From Azospirillum brasilense (GTDB lineage Bacteria; Pseudomonadota; Alphaproteobacteria; Azospirillales; Azospirillaceae), in NCBI RefSeq assembly GCF_005222205.1, contig NZ_CP032345.1, positions 437,001 to 501,000 of the forward strand: a DNA stretch of 64,000 bases, in the 5' to 3' direction. Position 1 is the stretch's first letter. Each line of letters starts with the position of its first letter. A model generated the notes under the pieces. It made no database searches. It was not told the DNA's origin and was given only the letters and a program-made list of their open reading frames with translations. Of the stretch, positions 10,132 to 24,635 are shown piece after piece. Both the position numbers and the translations under genes were made by a program.

Positions 10132-10791
10132 TCAGGGCTTCTTCGCGTCCTCAATAGACAGCGCCATCACACGAAAAGCGTCCAGTTTCGAACGCCCGTC
10201 TTCAAGCCAACCTTTCAATGCGTCCAGTGGCACGTTCTGAAGCACATCGGACGCCCTCGTGGTGTCCAAAATATAAACAAATGCGAATGCTGTATCGATA
10301 TCAAACACCCTTCCGATTAGAAATTCGCTCGTCCCTCCACGTGATATTTGGCAATACTCGCTCCAGTCAGCCGTCATATATGCAGGAAATTTTCCAGAAT
10401 TATTATCCACGAAAAACAGAGGCTCTGTTACACAAAACTCCTTCATAGCACCGGCTTGGAATTTAAAAAAATCTTGGAAGTTACTAACTCCATCTATCTT
10501 TGGCACAATACGAAAAACTGCATTTTCCCTTGAATGCCTACCCCCAATAATCCCTTTGAAATAATTGGCTGTTTCTAATTTCCTCCGATCCCCTTCCTTT
10601 TCCCATTCCCGCGAAACGCTCAGAGAAATCAGCTTGGCATTTACGCCAGCCTTATTCTTGAGAACCATCTCGTAAGAATTGAACAAAATATTGCTTGACG
10701 ATGCTTCGCCGACAACAGACCGAATCGATTCATCACACCCTGACAACGCTACCATCGCAAGAACTGAAAAAAATGCCAGAGGCCTATTCAT
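10132..10791 (-). CDS. AT-rich hypothetical lipoprotein
   Basis: 219 residues from the ATG at 10791, with a lipoprotein signal peptide (NRPLAFFSVLAMVALSGC; lipobox LSGC, lipidated Cys at residue 19). An alternative start at 10821 adds ten residues. The mature part is mixed alpha/beta with two further Cys (KEFC, SEYC) and motifs such as ADWSEYC and GRVFDIDTAFAFVYILDTT; I do not recognise the family. Base composition is far lower in G+C than any neighbour, and A/T-ending codons are frequent, suggesting recent transfer. It sits between malQ and a response-regulator gene on the same strand. Confidence 0.65.
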   Translation of the reverse strand: MNRPLAFFSVLAMVALSGCDESIRSVVGEASSSNILFNSYEMVLKNKAGVNAKLISLSVSREWEKEGDRRKLETANYFKGIIGGRHSRENAVFRIVPKIDGVSNFQDFFKFQAGAMKEFCVTEPLFFVDNNSGKFPAYMTADWSEYCQISRGGTSEFLIGRVFDIDTAFAFVYILDTTRASDVLQNVPLDALKGWLEDGRSKLDAFRVMALSIEDAKKP

Positions 10792-10863
10792 CTGACAAAA
10801 AAATCCGCCCATTGTTTCCATCCACTATTTTGCACAGAGAGACACTGAAGCGCTTCAAATACA

Positions 10864-11910
10864 TCAGCTCACGATCGATGCATCATCTCTCACACCCGAA
10901 ACCTGTGCATTTTGCACACCAGTCGCCGCGGCCTTCGCGGCCTCCGCCTTGGCCTGCGCCATCTGCTCCAGGCGGGTACGGTAGCCGGTCACGGCGGCGG
11001 CGACCTCGGCCATCATCGCTTCCAGAGAACGGTTCGAATCCACCGCCTGCATCAGGTCGCGGGCGAGCGAGCGTGCGCTCTCCAGTTCCTCCGCCGCGAC
11101 GGCGCCCGATTCGGCGTGGAGCCGCAGCCGCTCGGCCATCATCTTCAGGGACTTGGCGACGGATTCCGCCGGCCCAGGCTCGCTCAGGTCGTCGAGGCGG
11201 CGCAGCAGGTCGTCGAGGAAGGCCGGGACGCGGGCCACATGCTCCACCGCCATGCGCTCCGGTGGACGGGCGGTCAGGCCGGTGGCGGCGAACTCGATCA
11301 GGAAAGCGACCTGGACGCTGATGCGCAGCAGTTTCTGTTCGTTGACGAAGTGGTTGGCCTCGGCCATGAGCTGGCGGGCGTTGATGTGGGCCCAGCGGTT
11401 GGTCGCCTTCAGCCGCAGCGTGTTCGGCGCGTCGAGCAGCGGCACCTGGGCGCCCTCGCGCGGCGACTTGCGCCGGTCGGGGCCGGTGTAGTCGGCGGTC
11501 ACCACGAACTTCTTGCGCGATTCGATCAGGGCGGCCAGCCGGTCCTGCACCTTCTTGGGCGAGACCGGCTTCACCAGCAGGTCGTCCGCCCCGGCGTTGG
11601 TGACCCGCATGACCAGAAGCGGCGTCGGCTGCCACGTCGTGGCGACGATGCAGGCGTAGGGGTTGCGGGTGTCCGGCTCGTTGCGCAGGCGGCGGATGAG
11701 GCGCAGCGCCTCCGGCTCTTCACCATCGATGTCGAGCAGGATCAGGTCCGGCGTGGCCGCGGTCAGCGCTTCTCCGGCCTCCTGGGCCGAGCCATGCACC
11801 GCCGTCCGCTTCATCCCCAGCCGCGCCAACACCTCGCGCAGGACGCGCTGGCTGTTGGACTGCGTGTCGATGATGGCCGCATCAACCAGGGAGAAGTCGT
11901 AGTCGGGCAT
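10864..11910 (-). CDS. Response regulator with REC domain and helical C-terminal region
   Basis: 348 residues. Residues ~8-130 form a CheY-type receiver: phospho-acceptor context LILLDID, switch threonine in IVATTW and the invariant lysine in LVKPV. After it comes DYTGPDRRKSPR, a linker frequently seen in alphaproteobacterial regulators, then a ~200-residue, mainly helical region without a DNA-binding or cyclase motif. Output is therefore unknown; protein-protein interaction is likeliest. No histidine kinase is adjacent. The start at 11910 (PDYDFSLVDAAIID) puts the receiver directly at the N-terminus. Its insertion inside the glucan cluster may be incidental. Confidence 0.8.
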   Translation of the reverse strand: MPDYDFSLVDAAIIDTQSNSQRVLREVLARLGMKRTAVHGSAQEAGEALTAATPDLILLDIDGEEPEALRLIRRLRNEPDTRNPYACIVATTWQPTPLLVMRVTNAGADDLLVKPVSPKKVQDRLAALIESRKKFVVTADYTGPDRRKSPREGAQVPLLDAPNTLRLKATNRWAHINARQLMAEANHFVNEQKLLRISVQVAFLIEFAATGLTARPPERMAVEHVARVPAFLDDLLRRLDDLSEPGPAESVAKSLKMMAERLRLHAESGAVAAEELESARSLARDLMQAVDSNRSLEAMMAEVAAAVTGYRTRLEQMAQAKAEAAKAAATGVQNAQVSGVRDDASIVS

Positions 11911-11997
11911 GCGTCGGTTCCGCGAAAACCGGAGGTGGAGGACCCACCCCCGGTCCCGACGTTAGCACAGGCGGAAAATGCCGCCTATTGACCCGCA

Positions 11998-14148
11998 TCA
12001 ACGACCGGGCGATTCGACCTGCACGAACACCAGCGCGGTCCGCCCGTCCACCGGCATCGTCCGCCCGGCGAGCTGCATCCGCCCGTCACCGGCCCCGTCC
12101 GCCACGCGGGTGTCGAGCACGCAGCGCCAGCCGCGCGCGTCGGGAACCTCCGGCAGGGTGACGTTGACCGTGTCGGTGTGGGCGTTCAGCACGATCAGCA
12201 GCACCCCATCGTCCTGCGGCGCCCCGTCCACCCCCGTGTAGGTTCCGGCATGGCCGTTCAGCAGCAGCATGATGCAGCGCGCGTGGCCGTTGCGCCAATC
12301 CTCCGCCGACTTCTCCACCCCCTGCGGCGTGTACCAGACGATGTCCTTCAGCCCGTCCGCGGAGGTGCGGCGGCCGTGCAGGAACACCGGGCGGCGCAGC
12401 ACCGGATGGGCCTTGCGAAGTGTGATCAGCCGCTTGACGAAGGCCAGCATCGGCCCGCCCTCGCCCTTGAGCCGCGCCCAGTCGAGCCAGGAGGTCTCGT
12501 TGTCCTGGCAATAGGCGTTGTTGTTGCCCTTCTGGCTGTGGCCGATCTCGTCGCCGGCCAGCATCATCGGCGTGCCCTGCGACAGGAACAGGGTGGCCAG
12601 CAGGTTGCGCTTCTGCTTGGCGCGGGCCTCGCGGATCGCCGGGTCGTCGGTGTCGCCCTCCACCCCGTGGTTCCAGGAGTGATTGGCGGAATGGCCGTCG
12701 CGGTTGTCCTCGCCGTTGGCCCAGTTGTGCTTGTCGTTGTACGAGACGAGGTCGTGCAGGGTGAAGCCGTCGTGCGCCGTGACGAAGTTCACCGACGACC
12801 AGGGCCGCCGCCCGCGCTTCTCGAACAGGTCCGACGAGCCGGCGATGCGCCCCGCCAGCTCCGGCAGCATGCCGTCGTCGCCGCGCCAGTAGCGGCGGAC
12901 GGTGTCGCGGTAGCGGTCGTTCCACTCCGCCCAGCCCGGCGGGAAATTGCCGACCTGATAGCCGCCGGGACCGACGTCCCACGGCTCGGCGATCAGCTTC
13001 ACGTCGGCCAGCGCCGGGTCCTGCCGCACGGCATCCAGGAAGCCCGAACCGGGGTCGAAGCCATAGGGCTCCCGCGCCAGCACGGTGGCGAGGTCGAAAC
13101 GGAAGCCGTCGACGTGCATCTCCGTCACCCAGTAGCGCAGGCTGTCCATGACCATCTGGAGGACGCGCGGGTGGCTGAGATTCAGGGTGTTTCCGGTGCC
13201 GGTGTCGTTGATGTAGAAGCGCGGGCTGTCGGGAAGAAGCCGGTAGTAGCTGAGGTTGTCGATGCCCTTGAAGGACAGGGTGGGGCCGAGATGGTTGCCC
13301 TCGCCCGTGTGGTTGTAGACCACGTCGAGGATGACCTCGATCCCCGCCTCGTGCAGGCGGGCGACCATGGTCTTGAACTCCGACAGCACGCCGGTGGTCA
13401 TGTAGCGCGGCTCGGGCGCGAAGAAGCCGACGCTGTTGTAGCCCCAGTAGTTGCGCAGGCCCTGCCCGACCAGATGCCGGTCGTCGGCGAAGGACTGCAC
13501 CGGCAGGAACTCCACCGAGGTGATGCCCAGCGCCTTCAGATAGTCGATCACCGCGTGGGTGGACATGCCGGCGAAGGTGCCGCGCAACGGGGCCGGCACC
13601 TCCGGATGGCGCATGGTGAAGCCGCCGACATGCGTCTCGTAGATGACCGTGTCCGACCAGGGAACCGCCGGGTGCCGGTCGTGTCCCCAGGTGAAGGCGC
13701 GGTCGACCACCCGGCACTTCGGCATGCCACGGGCGTTGTCGCGCCGGTCGAAGGACAAATCCTCGCGCGTCGAGCCGACGCGGTAGCCGTAATGGGCGTC
13801 CGACCAGCGGAACGGCCCGAACAGCGCCTTGGCGTAGGGGTCGAGCAGCAGCTTGTTCGGGTTGAAGCGGTGCCCCGCCAGCGGCTCGTACGGCCCGTGG
13901 ACGCGGTAGCCGTAGAGCAGGCCGGGCCGCGCGTCGGGCAGATAGCCGTGCCAGACCTCGTCGGTGTGCTCCGGCAGGACGACCCGCTCGACCTCGCGCT
14001 GACCAGTCTGGTCGAACAGGCACAGCTCGACCTTTTCGGCGTGGGCGGAAAAGAGGGCGAAGTTGACCCCGAAGCCGTCCCAGTTCGCCCCGAGGGGATA
14101 GGGCTTGCCGGGCCAGACGGCGGTGCGCGTGGCGGTGGAGATGGACAT
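11998..14148 (-). CDS. glgX: Glycogen debranching enzyme GlgX (GH13 isoamylase type)
   Basis: 716 residues. It hydrolyses alpha-1,6 branches left after phosphorolysis of glycogen. An N-terminal CBM48 (GKPYPLGANWDGFGVNFALF) precedes the GH13 barrel with VVYNHTGEGN, nucleophile motif DGFRFDLATV, acid/base LIAEPWDVG and transition-state motif FVTAHDGFTLHDL; WANGEDNRDG and LSQGTPMMLAGDE are typical GlgX motifs. The start is placed at the ATG at 14148 (MSISTATRTAVWPG) where family similarity begins; the frame is open 15 codons further upstream. It lies downstream of glgB on the same strand, separated by a possible hairpin terminator. Confidence 0.93.
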   Translation of the reverse strand: MSISTATRTAVWPGKPYPLGANWDGFGVNFALFSAHAEKVELCLFDQTGQREVERVVLPEHTDEVWHGYLPDARPGLLYGYRVHGPYEPLAGHRFNPNKLLLDPYAKALFGPFRWSDAHYGYRVGSTREDLSFDRRDNARGMPKCRVVDRAFTWGHDRHPAVPWSDTVIYETHVGGFTMRHPEVPAPLRGTFAGMSTHAVIDYLKALGITSVEFLPVQSFADDRHLVGQGLRNYWGYNSVGFFAPEPRYMTTGVLSEFKTMVARLHEAGIEVILDVVYNHTGEGNHLGPTLSFKGIDNLSYYRLLPDSPRFYINDTGTGNTLNLSHPRVLQMVMDSLRYWVTEMHVDGFRFDLATVLAREPYGFDPGSGFLDAVRQDPALADVKLIAEPWDVGPGGYQVGNFPPGWAEWNDRYRDTVRRYWRGDDGMLPELAGRIAGSSDLFEKRGRRPWSSVNFVTAHDGFTLHDLVSYNDKHNWANGEDNRDGHSANHSWNHGVEGDTDDPAIREARAKQKRNLLATLFLSQGTPMMLAGDEIGHSQKGNNNAYCQDNETSWLDWARLKGEGGPMLAFVKRLITLRKAHPVLRRPVFLHGRRTSADGLKDIVWYTPQGVEKSAEDWRNGHARCIMLLLNGHAGTYTGVDGAPQDDGVLLIVLNAHTDTVNVTLPEVPDARGWRCVLDTRVADGAGDGRMQLAGRTMPVDGRTALVFVQVESPGR

Positions 14149-14253
14149 CAGGGCAGACTCACCACGGGCACTGGAGATCGGGCGGAACCGCAAGCGGCTT
14201 GCATCGGCGCAGCGGCTGACCTAGCCGAAGCGGATAGCCACCTCTTGCAATAA

Positions 14254-14296
14254 AGGAGCGGCACGCCGGTCACGTCAAGTGCGGAACGCCGCTCCT
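14254..14296 (-). terminator. Hairpin between glgB and glgX
   Basis: aggagcgg at 14254-14261 pairs with ccgctcct at 14289-14296. On the leftward strand the stem is followed by TTTATTG, a modest U-tract, so it could end or attenuate transcription leaving glgB before glgX. Confidence 0.4.
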
Positions 14297-14325
14297 CCCT
14301 TCTCCCTTTGATCGAAACGCTGCCC

Positions 14326-16590
<2,265 letters not shown>

Positions 16591-16696
16591 CGGCTGACCT
16601 TCCCCTACCCTTGCTCGTTCTTGGGGTGTGAACATAGCGCCGGGGCGTTTGTCACACCACGCCCGCGGCGTCCTATGTCCCGTTTCGGGTTTCGCC

Positions 16697-20020
<3,324 letters not shown>

Positions 20021-20200
20021 ACCGCCGCCGTCGCTCCGCTGGTCTGGTGGAGCGGGGCCGTCGGACGGGCAGGAAATCCCGCGCCCATCCGGCAGCCGCG
20101 CCACATCATAAACCAGTTAGAGTTGGGTCCGTTCCACGGCAAAGGCAACGTTGGACGCGAAACCTGCGATGGCGGACCACCATCGGAGGCAGTGCCGGCG

Positions 20201-20635
20201 TCAGGCGGAGGTCCGCTTCCGTTTGGCGCCTTGGGTCAGGTTCCGGTAGACCCCCTGATCCTCTTCGATGAAATGGGCGATCAGGCGGTGTTCGACCCAG
20301 TTGGTCAATTCGTTGGGCGTGCAGAAGACGACCCCGTACGGCCCTTCGAACCTCAGGGCCAGCAGCTCTTCGGTGATCTCCCGGTGCAGCCGCTTGTGCT
20401 TCTCGACAGCGCCGCTCTTGGCGTCGATCCAGAACTGTTCCTCGTCGGAGAAGTGCTCCCCCGTGTACTTGACCAGGGCGGCGAAGGCGTTCTGGATGAT
20501 CTTGTAGCCCTGCCCCGCCGCCACCGCCATGTGCAGCAGCCCGGCCAATTCCAGAAGGGTCCGGTGCTGTTCGTCGATGGACTCGTTTCCGACCGTGTAT
20601 TCGGACTTCCACGGGAAGCGGGCGGATGGCTGCAT
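20201..20635 (-). CDS. Bacteriohemerythrin
   Basis: 144-residue single-domain hemerythrin. All seven diiron ligands can be seen in the standard pattern: His of SIDEQH, His and Glu of HFSDEE, the two His of HKRLH, and His and Asp of HFIEED. The opening FPWKSEYTVGNESID is characteristic of bacteriohemerythrins, which bind O2 reversibly and have been linked to O2 delivery, sensing or storage. It is soluble, with no fused signalling domain. Start at 20635 (MQPSARFPW) fits family N-termini; an upstream frame of 31 codons exists but is unlikely. It is monocistronic, 180 bases upstream of treS on the same strand. Confidence 0.88.
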   Translation of the reverse strand: MQPSARFPWKSEYTVGNESIDEQHRTLLELAGLLHMAVAAGQGYKIIQNAFAALVKYTGEHFSDEEQFWIDAKSGAVEKHKRLHREITEELLALRFEGPYGVVFCTPNELTNWVEHRLIAHFIEEDQGVYRNLTQGAKRKRTSA

Positions 20636-20789
20636 GGGAGGCCTGCCGATAACGGCTGTGCTGAAGGTAGGGGAGCGCCGCAAGATAGCATCCCGAACCG
20701 CCCGCCGGGGTCGGACAACTTGCCGCAAATCGAGTCCCTGCCCACCACGATAGATGCAATTTTCGACAAATTACATCAACCGCGCAGCA

Positions 20790-21308
20790 TCAGCCTTCCA
20801 CCGGTCTCGTCATATAGGTCATCCCGCCGCCGTAGGAGGCGAGCTTGGCCGCCAGCCCATCCCCACCGTCATGGGGCAGGAATCCCTGCGCATCCCAGAA
20901 GGCCCGCGCGCCGGGGGTGGAGGTCAGGGCCAGCCAGCGAAACCCCTGCCGCGCCGCCAGCGCGTTCATGCGCTCCAGGGCGGCTACTCCCAACCCCAGT
21001 CCTCGCGCCTCGGGCAGCAGGGCGACGTCGTGCAGATAGAGGCAGTCCGGCGCCTCCGGCAGCGCGCCGAGCGGTGAATCGAGCGGCGGCGGAACGCCCA
21101 GCCGACCCGGATGCGTGACGACGTAGCCGATGCAGCTTCCGGCCGCCTCCGCCCCATGAACTTCCGCCATCGCGCAGCCCTCCGGATAAAGGGCCAGACG
21201 TTCGGCGAAGACGGCGCGATCCTCCGGGTAGTCGGGGTGCACGACCTCGGCGATGGCCATCACGCGGTCCAAGTCCGCCGTTTCCATGGCGCGCCAGCCC
21301 GCCTTCAT
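20790..21308 (-). CDS. GNAT family N-acetyltransferase
   Basis: 172 residues. The GNAT fold is shown by the acetyl-CoA-binding motif A (LHDVALLPEARGLGLGVAAL, RxxGxG-type loop), the preceding CIGYVVTHP strand and the C-terminal TSTPGARAFWDAQGF typical of motif B. It transfers an acetyl group from acetyl-CoA to an amine; the substrate cannot be told. Start is ambiguous: the ATG at 21308 has GGGAG seven bases upstream, the ATG at 21314 is nearly on top of it. The gene is divergent from cysQ across about 100 bases and not clearly in an operon. Confidence 0.8.
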   Translation of the reverse strand: MKAGWRAMETADLDRVMAIAEVVHPDYPEDRAVFAERLALYPEGCAMAEVHGAEAAGSCIGYVVTHPGRLGVPPPLDSPLGALPEAPDCLYLHDVALLPEARGLGLGVAALERMNALAARQGFRWLALTSTPGARAFWDAQGFLPHDGGDGLAAKLASYGGGMTYMTRPVEG

Positions 21309-21407
21309 CCGCATTCTCCCATCCTTCCCGCCCTTTCCAGCCTTCCAGCCCACCATCCGGGCGCGCTATGGTGACCGTTCGCACACCAGCCGACCGGAGG
21401 ACCACCC

Positions 21408-22181
21408 ATGACCGACACCGCCGCGGCGAGCCTGCTGCCCAAGGTGCGGACCATCGCCCACGAAGCGGGTCAGGTGATCCTGCGCTTCTACAACGACGGC
21501 ATCGACGCCGCCACAAAGGTCGACGGCAGTCCGGTCACCCAGGCCGATCTGGCCGCCGAGCATGTCATCACCCCGGCCCTGCACCACATCGCCCCCGGCA
21601 TTCCGGTGGTGGCCGAGGAGGCCGTGGCCGCCGGGCACCGGCCGGACATTTCCGGCGGGCGGTTCTGGCTGGTCGACCCGCTCGACGGCACCAAGGAGTT
21701 CATCAGCCGCAACGGCGAATTCACCGTCAACATCGCCCTCATCGACGGCGGTCGCCCGATTCTGGGCGTCGTCTACGCGCCGGCCACCGGCGACCTCTAC
21801 GCCGCCTGCGGGGCTGGCACCGCGGTTCATTGGGTGGAAGGCCGCCACGACTACCCGATCCAGGTGCGCAAGCCGCCGCCCGACGGGCTGACGGTGGTCG
21901 CCAGCCGTTCCCACGGCAGCGGCAGCGAACTGGACAGCTTCCTGGCTGGCTACACGGTGAAGAACCGGGTGACCTGCGGCAGCTCCCTGAAATTCTGCAC
22001 GGTGGCGTCGGGCAAGGCCGACCTCTACCCCCGCTTCGGCCCGACCAGCGAATGGGACACCGCCGCCGGCCACGCCATCCTCGCCGCCGCCGGCGGCCGG
22101 GTGGAGCAGCCCGACGGCTCGCCCTTCCTCTACGGCAAGGCCGACATCGTGAACCCCCATTTCGTTGCGTATGGATGGTGA
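21408..22181 (+). CDS. cysQ: 3'(2'),5'-bisphosphate nucleotidase CysQ
   Basis: 257 residues, inositol-monophosphatase superfamily. It hydrolyses PAP (and PAPS) to AMP (APS) plus phosphate, clearing the by-product of sulfate assimilation. Metal-binding motifs are in order: VAEEAVAAG, DPLDGTKEFISRNGEFTVNI (the DPxDGT signature with the CysQ-specific KEFI) and PTSEWDTAAGHAILAAAGG. The ATG at 21408 follows a GGAGGACC-type site. Its stop overlaps the ATG of the DUF455 gene, indicating translational coupling. No other sulfate-assimilation gene is in the window. Confidence 0.93.
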   Translation: MTDTAAASLLPKVRTIAHEAGQVILRFYNDGIDAATKVDGSPVTQADLAAEHVITPALHHIAPGIPVVAEEAVAAGHRPDISGGRFWLVDPLDGTKEFISRNGEFTVNIALIDGGRPILGVVYAPATGDLYAACGAGTAVHWVEGRHDYPIQVRKPPPDGLTVVASRSHGSGSELDSFLAGYTVKNRVTCGSSLKFCTVASGKADLYPRFGPTSEWDTAAGHAILAAAGGRVEQPDGSPFLYGKADIVNPHFVAYGW

Positions 22182-22972
22182 CGACGCTGTGTGACGCGGC
22201 CGTCGCGGTGCTGACCACCGCGGCGCCGCTGGAGAAGGTGCGCCTGACGCGGGACTACGCCGCGGCGTGGCGCGATGGACGCATCACTGCGTTCGGCGCG
22301 CTGGTCCCGCCGGAGCGCCCCGCCCGTCCGGAGCGCCCGCCGCTGATGCTGCCCCGCGACATGCCCAAGCGCGGGCGCGGCGGCAGCGCGCAGAACCGCC
22401 TCGCCCTGCTCCACGCGCTGGCCCACATCGAGCTGAACGCCATCGACCTCGCCTGGGACATCGTGTGCCGCTTCGTCGGCGAGGGGATGCCCAAGGGCTT
22501 CACCGACGACTGGGTGCAGGTCGCCGACGACGAGGCCCGGCATTTCCAGATGCTGGAGGAGCGGCTGAACCAGCTTGGCTCCGGCTATGGCGAGTTGCCG
22601 GCCCATGACGGGCTGTGGCAGGCCGCGACCACCACCGCCCACGACCTCGCCGCCCGGCTGGCCGTGGTGCCGATGGTGCTGGAGGCGCGCGGGCTCGACG
22701 TCACCCCGGAGACCGTCCGCCGCCTGCGCGAGTTCGGCGATGCGGAAAGCGCCGCTCTGCTCCAGACCATCCATGACGAGGAGATCACCCACGTCGCCGC
22801 CGGGCGCCGCTGGTTCGGCCATCTCTGCGCCAAGCGCGGCGTGGACCCGGTGGAGACGTGGCAGGATCTGGTGAAGCGGTATTTCCGCGGCGGCCTGAAG
22901 AAACCCTTCAATGTGACCAGCCGCCAAGCCGCCGACTTCGGCCCGGAATTCTACGAGCCGATCGCGGAGTGA
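22175..22972 (+). CDS. DUF455 ferritin-like domain protein
   Basis: 265 residues starting at the ATG at 22175, which overlaps the cysQ TGA (ATGGTGA). DUF455 features: PPLMLPRDMPKRG, the helical carboxylate/His ligands in ALLHALAHIELNAIDLAWD, DDEARHFQMLEERL, MVLEARGLDV and IHDEEITHVAAGRRWF, together a ferritin-like di-metal four-helix bundle. The family is annotated as uncharacterised and sometimes compared with MiaE-type hydroxylases; no reaction is established. The C-terminus ends in FNVTSRQAADFGPEFYEP, conserved in the family. It is followed by a long inverted-repeat element rather than another gene. Confidence 0.85.
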   Translation: MVTTLCDAAVAVLTTAAPLEKVRLTRDYAAAWRDGRITAFGALVPPERPARPERPPLMLPRDMPKRGRGGSAQNRLALLHALAHIELNAIDLAWDIVCRFVGEGMPKGFTDDWVQVADDEARHFQMLEERLNQLGSGYGELPAHDGLWQAATTTAHDLAARLAVVPMVLEARGLDVTPETVRRLREFGDAESAALLQTIHDEEITHVAAGRRWFGHLCAKRGVDPVETWQDLVKRYFRGGLKKPFNVTSRQAADFGPEFYEPIAE

Positions 22973-22987
22973 CGCCCACATCCTTCG

Positions 22988-23132
22988 TTCCCCTCTCCCG
23001 TCCCGGGAGAGGGAGGGGCCCACGCGTGAGCGTGGGAGGGTGAGGGTACCAGCAAGGATCGGCGCCTTGATCCTCGCTCGACCCTCACCCGCCCGCTTCG
23101 CGGGCACCCTCTCCCGGGACGGGAGAGGGGAA
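22988..23132. repeat. Long composite inverted repeat (REP/MITE-like) between convergent genes
   Basis: A 26-bp sequence at 22988-23013 (core ctctcccgtcccgggagagg) is repeated exactly in inverse orientation at 23107-23132. Inside it, gggtgagggt (23038-23047) pairs with accctcaccc (23081-23090), and aggatc pairs with gatcct near 23055-23074. The whole block can fold into one nested structure and separates two convergent genes, so it may also act as a terminator. Confidence 0.75.
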
Positions 23133-23138
23133 CACTTT

Positions 23139-23528
23139 TTACCCCCGCAACAGCTTCGGGTTGGCGATGCCCAGCCGGGCCTGGACGATCTCCTCCAGGC
23201 ACTCCATCAGCACATCCTGACCGTCGTGGTCGAAGTCGCCCGCGGCGATCTCGATGCACAGCCGGTGCTGAAGGGCCTCCACCCGCTGGCGCAGGTCGGC
23301 GCCCGACAGGCTGTCGTCGGCGTCCTCGCCGTAGAGCAGGGCCAGCGCCGCCAGCATGGCGTGGCCGGCCTCGTCCGCGCCGGCCAGCTCGCGCTGCACG
23401 ATGCCGAGCGCGTTGGCGATCATCAGCGCCGTGTAGCGCTGGGCCGGCGGGATGTGGGGAAGCAGGTCCGTCCGGAAGGTTTCCGCGGTGATGCCCAGAA
23501 GTTCCTGGGCGTTCGGGCTGGTGCGCAT
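23139..23528 (-). CDS. DUF6285 protein, LvaB-like
   Basis: 129-residue soluble helical protein (SPNAQELLGITAETFRTDLL at the N-terminus; ALMIANALGIVQRELAG; GDFDHDGQDVLMECLEEIVQ). It matches the DUF6285 type of small protein found next to APH-like acyl-CoA kinases. In the Pseudomonas putida levulinate pathway the small partner LvaB is needed for activity of the kinase LvaA; equating this gene with LvaB is inference from size, family and context. Its ATG at 23528 shares a base with the stop of the kinase gene (TGATG), implying stoichiometric coupled translation. It is the last gene of the five-gene operon. Confidence 0.8.
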   Translation of the reverse strand: MRTSPNAQELLGITAETFRTDLLPHIPPAQRYTALMIANALGIVQRELAGADEAGHAMLAALALLYGEDADDSLSGADLRQRVEALQHRLCIEIAAGDFDHDGQDVLMECLEEIVQARLGIANPKLLRG

Positions 23529-24631
23529 CAGGCGACCCTCTCTTCGTCGGCATCGCCGGACGGCGCGGCGCCCATCGTCGCCGGGGCGGACGCCGTCAGC
23601 CCCAGCCCGTGGATGTGGCGCAAAAGGTCCAATTCGATCTCCGGCAGCATCCGCCCGGTCAGCGCCAGTTCCAGCGAAGGCTCCTCGCCCGAGGTGTGGC
23701 GGCGCCCCTGGAGGACCGCGATGGCCGCCCAGCGCATGTAGGCGGCGGTTTCCCAATAGGCGACCGCCCGCGGGTCCACCCGGCGGCCCGAGGTCTCCTC
23801 GTACCCGGCGTAGAAATCCTCCCGCGCGGCCAGCCCGCCCGCCTCGCGGTCGTGGCGCCCGAACCGCCAGGAGCGGGCGCAGAACCAGCCGAGATCCTCC
23901 ATGGGGTCGCTGAATCCCGCGAACTCCCAATCCAGGATGGCGGTCAGCCCGCCGTCCTTCACCAGATAGTTCCCGGTGCGGTAGTCGCGGTGGCAGAGCA
24001 CCAGCTCGCCCGGCGGCGGCGCGTGGATTTCCAGCCACCGCAGGCCCCAGGCCAGCACGGCGTCGCGCAGCGCCAGATCACCCAGCCAGTCGCGATAGGC
24101 GTGGACGCAGTCGAGCGCCGGCGACGCGGCCGGCACCGGCAGACCCTCCAGCCCCGGCGTGTCCGGCCCGGCTTGGTGCAGTCGGCCGAGCTGCCGGCCA
24201 AGCTCGCGGGCGAGGCCGCGCTGCGGCTGGTCGGCCTTCACCACCTTGTGCCCGGCGCCGATGCCCTCGGCGCGGCGCATGATGTAGAAGTCGGCGCCGA
24301 GAACCGCCGGGTCGCCGCAGGCGGCGATGGGTTCGGGTGCCGCCACCCCGGCGCCGAAGGCGGCGCGCAGCACGGCGAACTCCTGCGCCTTGGAGATGCT
24401 GGCCTTCATGCCGGACGACGCCGCGCCGCCGCCCGGCTGGGCGCGCAGCACGCAGGCGTGCCGCCCGGCTTGCGGCCCGTCGTCGATGTCCAGAGTCACC
24501 GCGAGGTTGAGCGAGATGGCTCCCCCGCCCAGGGTGCCTTCGTCGGCCACCGACACGCGCGTCGCGCCGGTCGCCCCGGCCAGCCACGATTCCAGCCGCG
24601 GCCGGCTTTCCCCGTCGATCAGTGCGCCCAT
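23528..24631 (-). CDS. APH-family kinase, LvaA/ACAD10-type (candidate 4-hydroxyacyl-CoA kinase)
   Basis: 367 residues with an aminoglycoside-phosphotransferase fold: catalytic HRDYRTGN (His214, Asp216, Asn221) and metal-binding ILDWEFAG (Asp234, Glu236). Location directly after an acyl-CoA dehydrogenase and before a DUF6285 gene identifies the subgroup related to the kinase domain of ACAD10/11 and to LvaA, which phosphorylates the 4-hydroxyl of 4-hydroxyacyl-CoA. Antibiotic resistance is not implied. Start ATG at 24631 (MGALIDGESR) lies four bases after the stop of the dehydrogenase; an open frame continues 69 codons upstream inside that gene and is a shadow. Confidence 0.85.
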   Translation of the reverse strand: MGALIDGESRPRLESWLAGATGATRVSVADEGTLGGGAISLNLAVTLDIDDGPQAGRHACVLRAQPGGGAASSGMKASISKAQEFAVLRAAFGAGVAAPEPIAACGDPAVLGADFYIMRRAEGIGAGHKVVKADQPQRGLARELGRQLGRLHQAGPDTPGLEGLPVPAASPALDCVHAYRDWLGDLALRDAVLAWGLRWLEIHAPPPGELVLCHRDYRTGNYLVKDGGLTAILDWEFAGFSDPMEDLGWFCARSWRFGRHDREAGGLAAREDFYAGYEETSGRRVDPRAVAYWETAAYMRWAAIAVLQGRRHTSGEEPSLELALTGRMLPEIELDLLRHIHGLGLTASAPATMGAAPSGDADEERVA

Positions 24632-24635
24632 CCCA

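Noticed and set aside
11031..11041. tRNA T-loop-like GGTTCGAATCC
   Set aside because: It lies inside the response-regulator coding frame, with no acceptor stem or cloverleaf around it.
22988..23132. Possible CRISPR or phage attachment structure
   Set aside because: The repeats are inverted, not evenly spaced direct repeats, and no cas, integrase or tRNA is near; a REP/MITE-type palindrome explains it.
23528..24631. Aminoglycoside-resistance kinase
   Set aside because: The APH fold is shared with acyl-CoA kinases; operon context with ACAD, SDR, ligase and DUF6285 makes a metabolic role far more likely.
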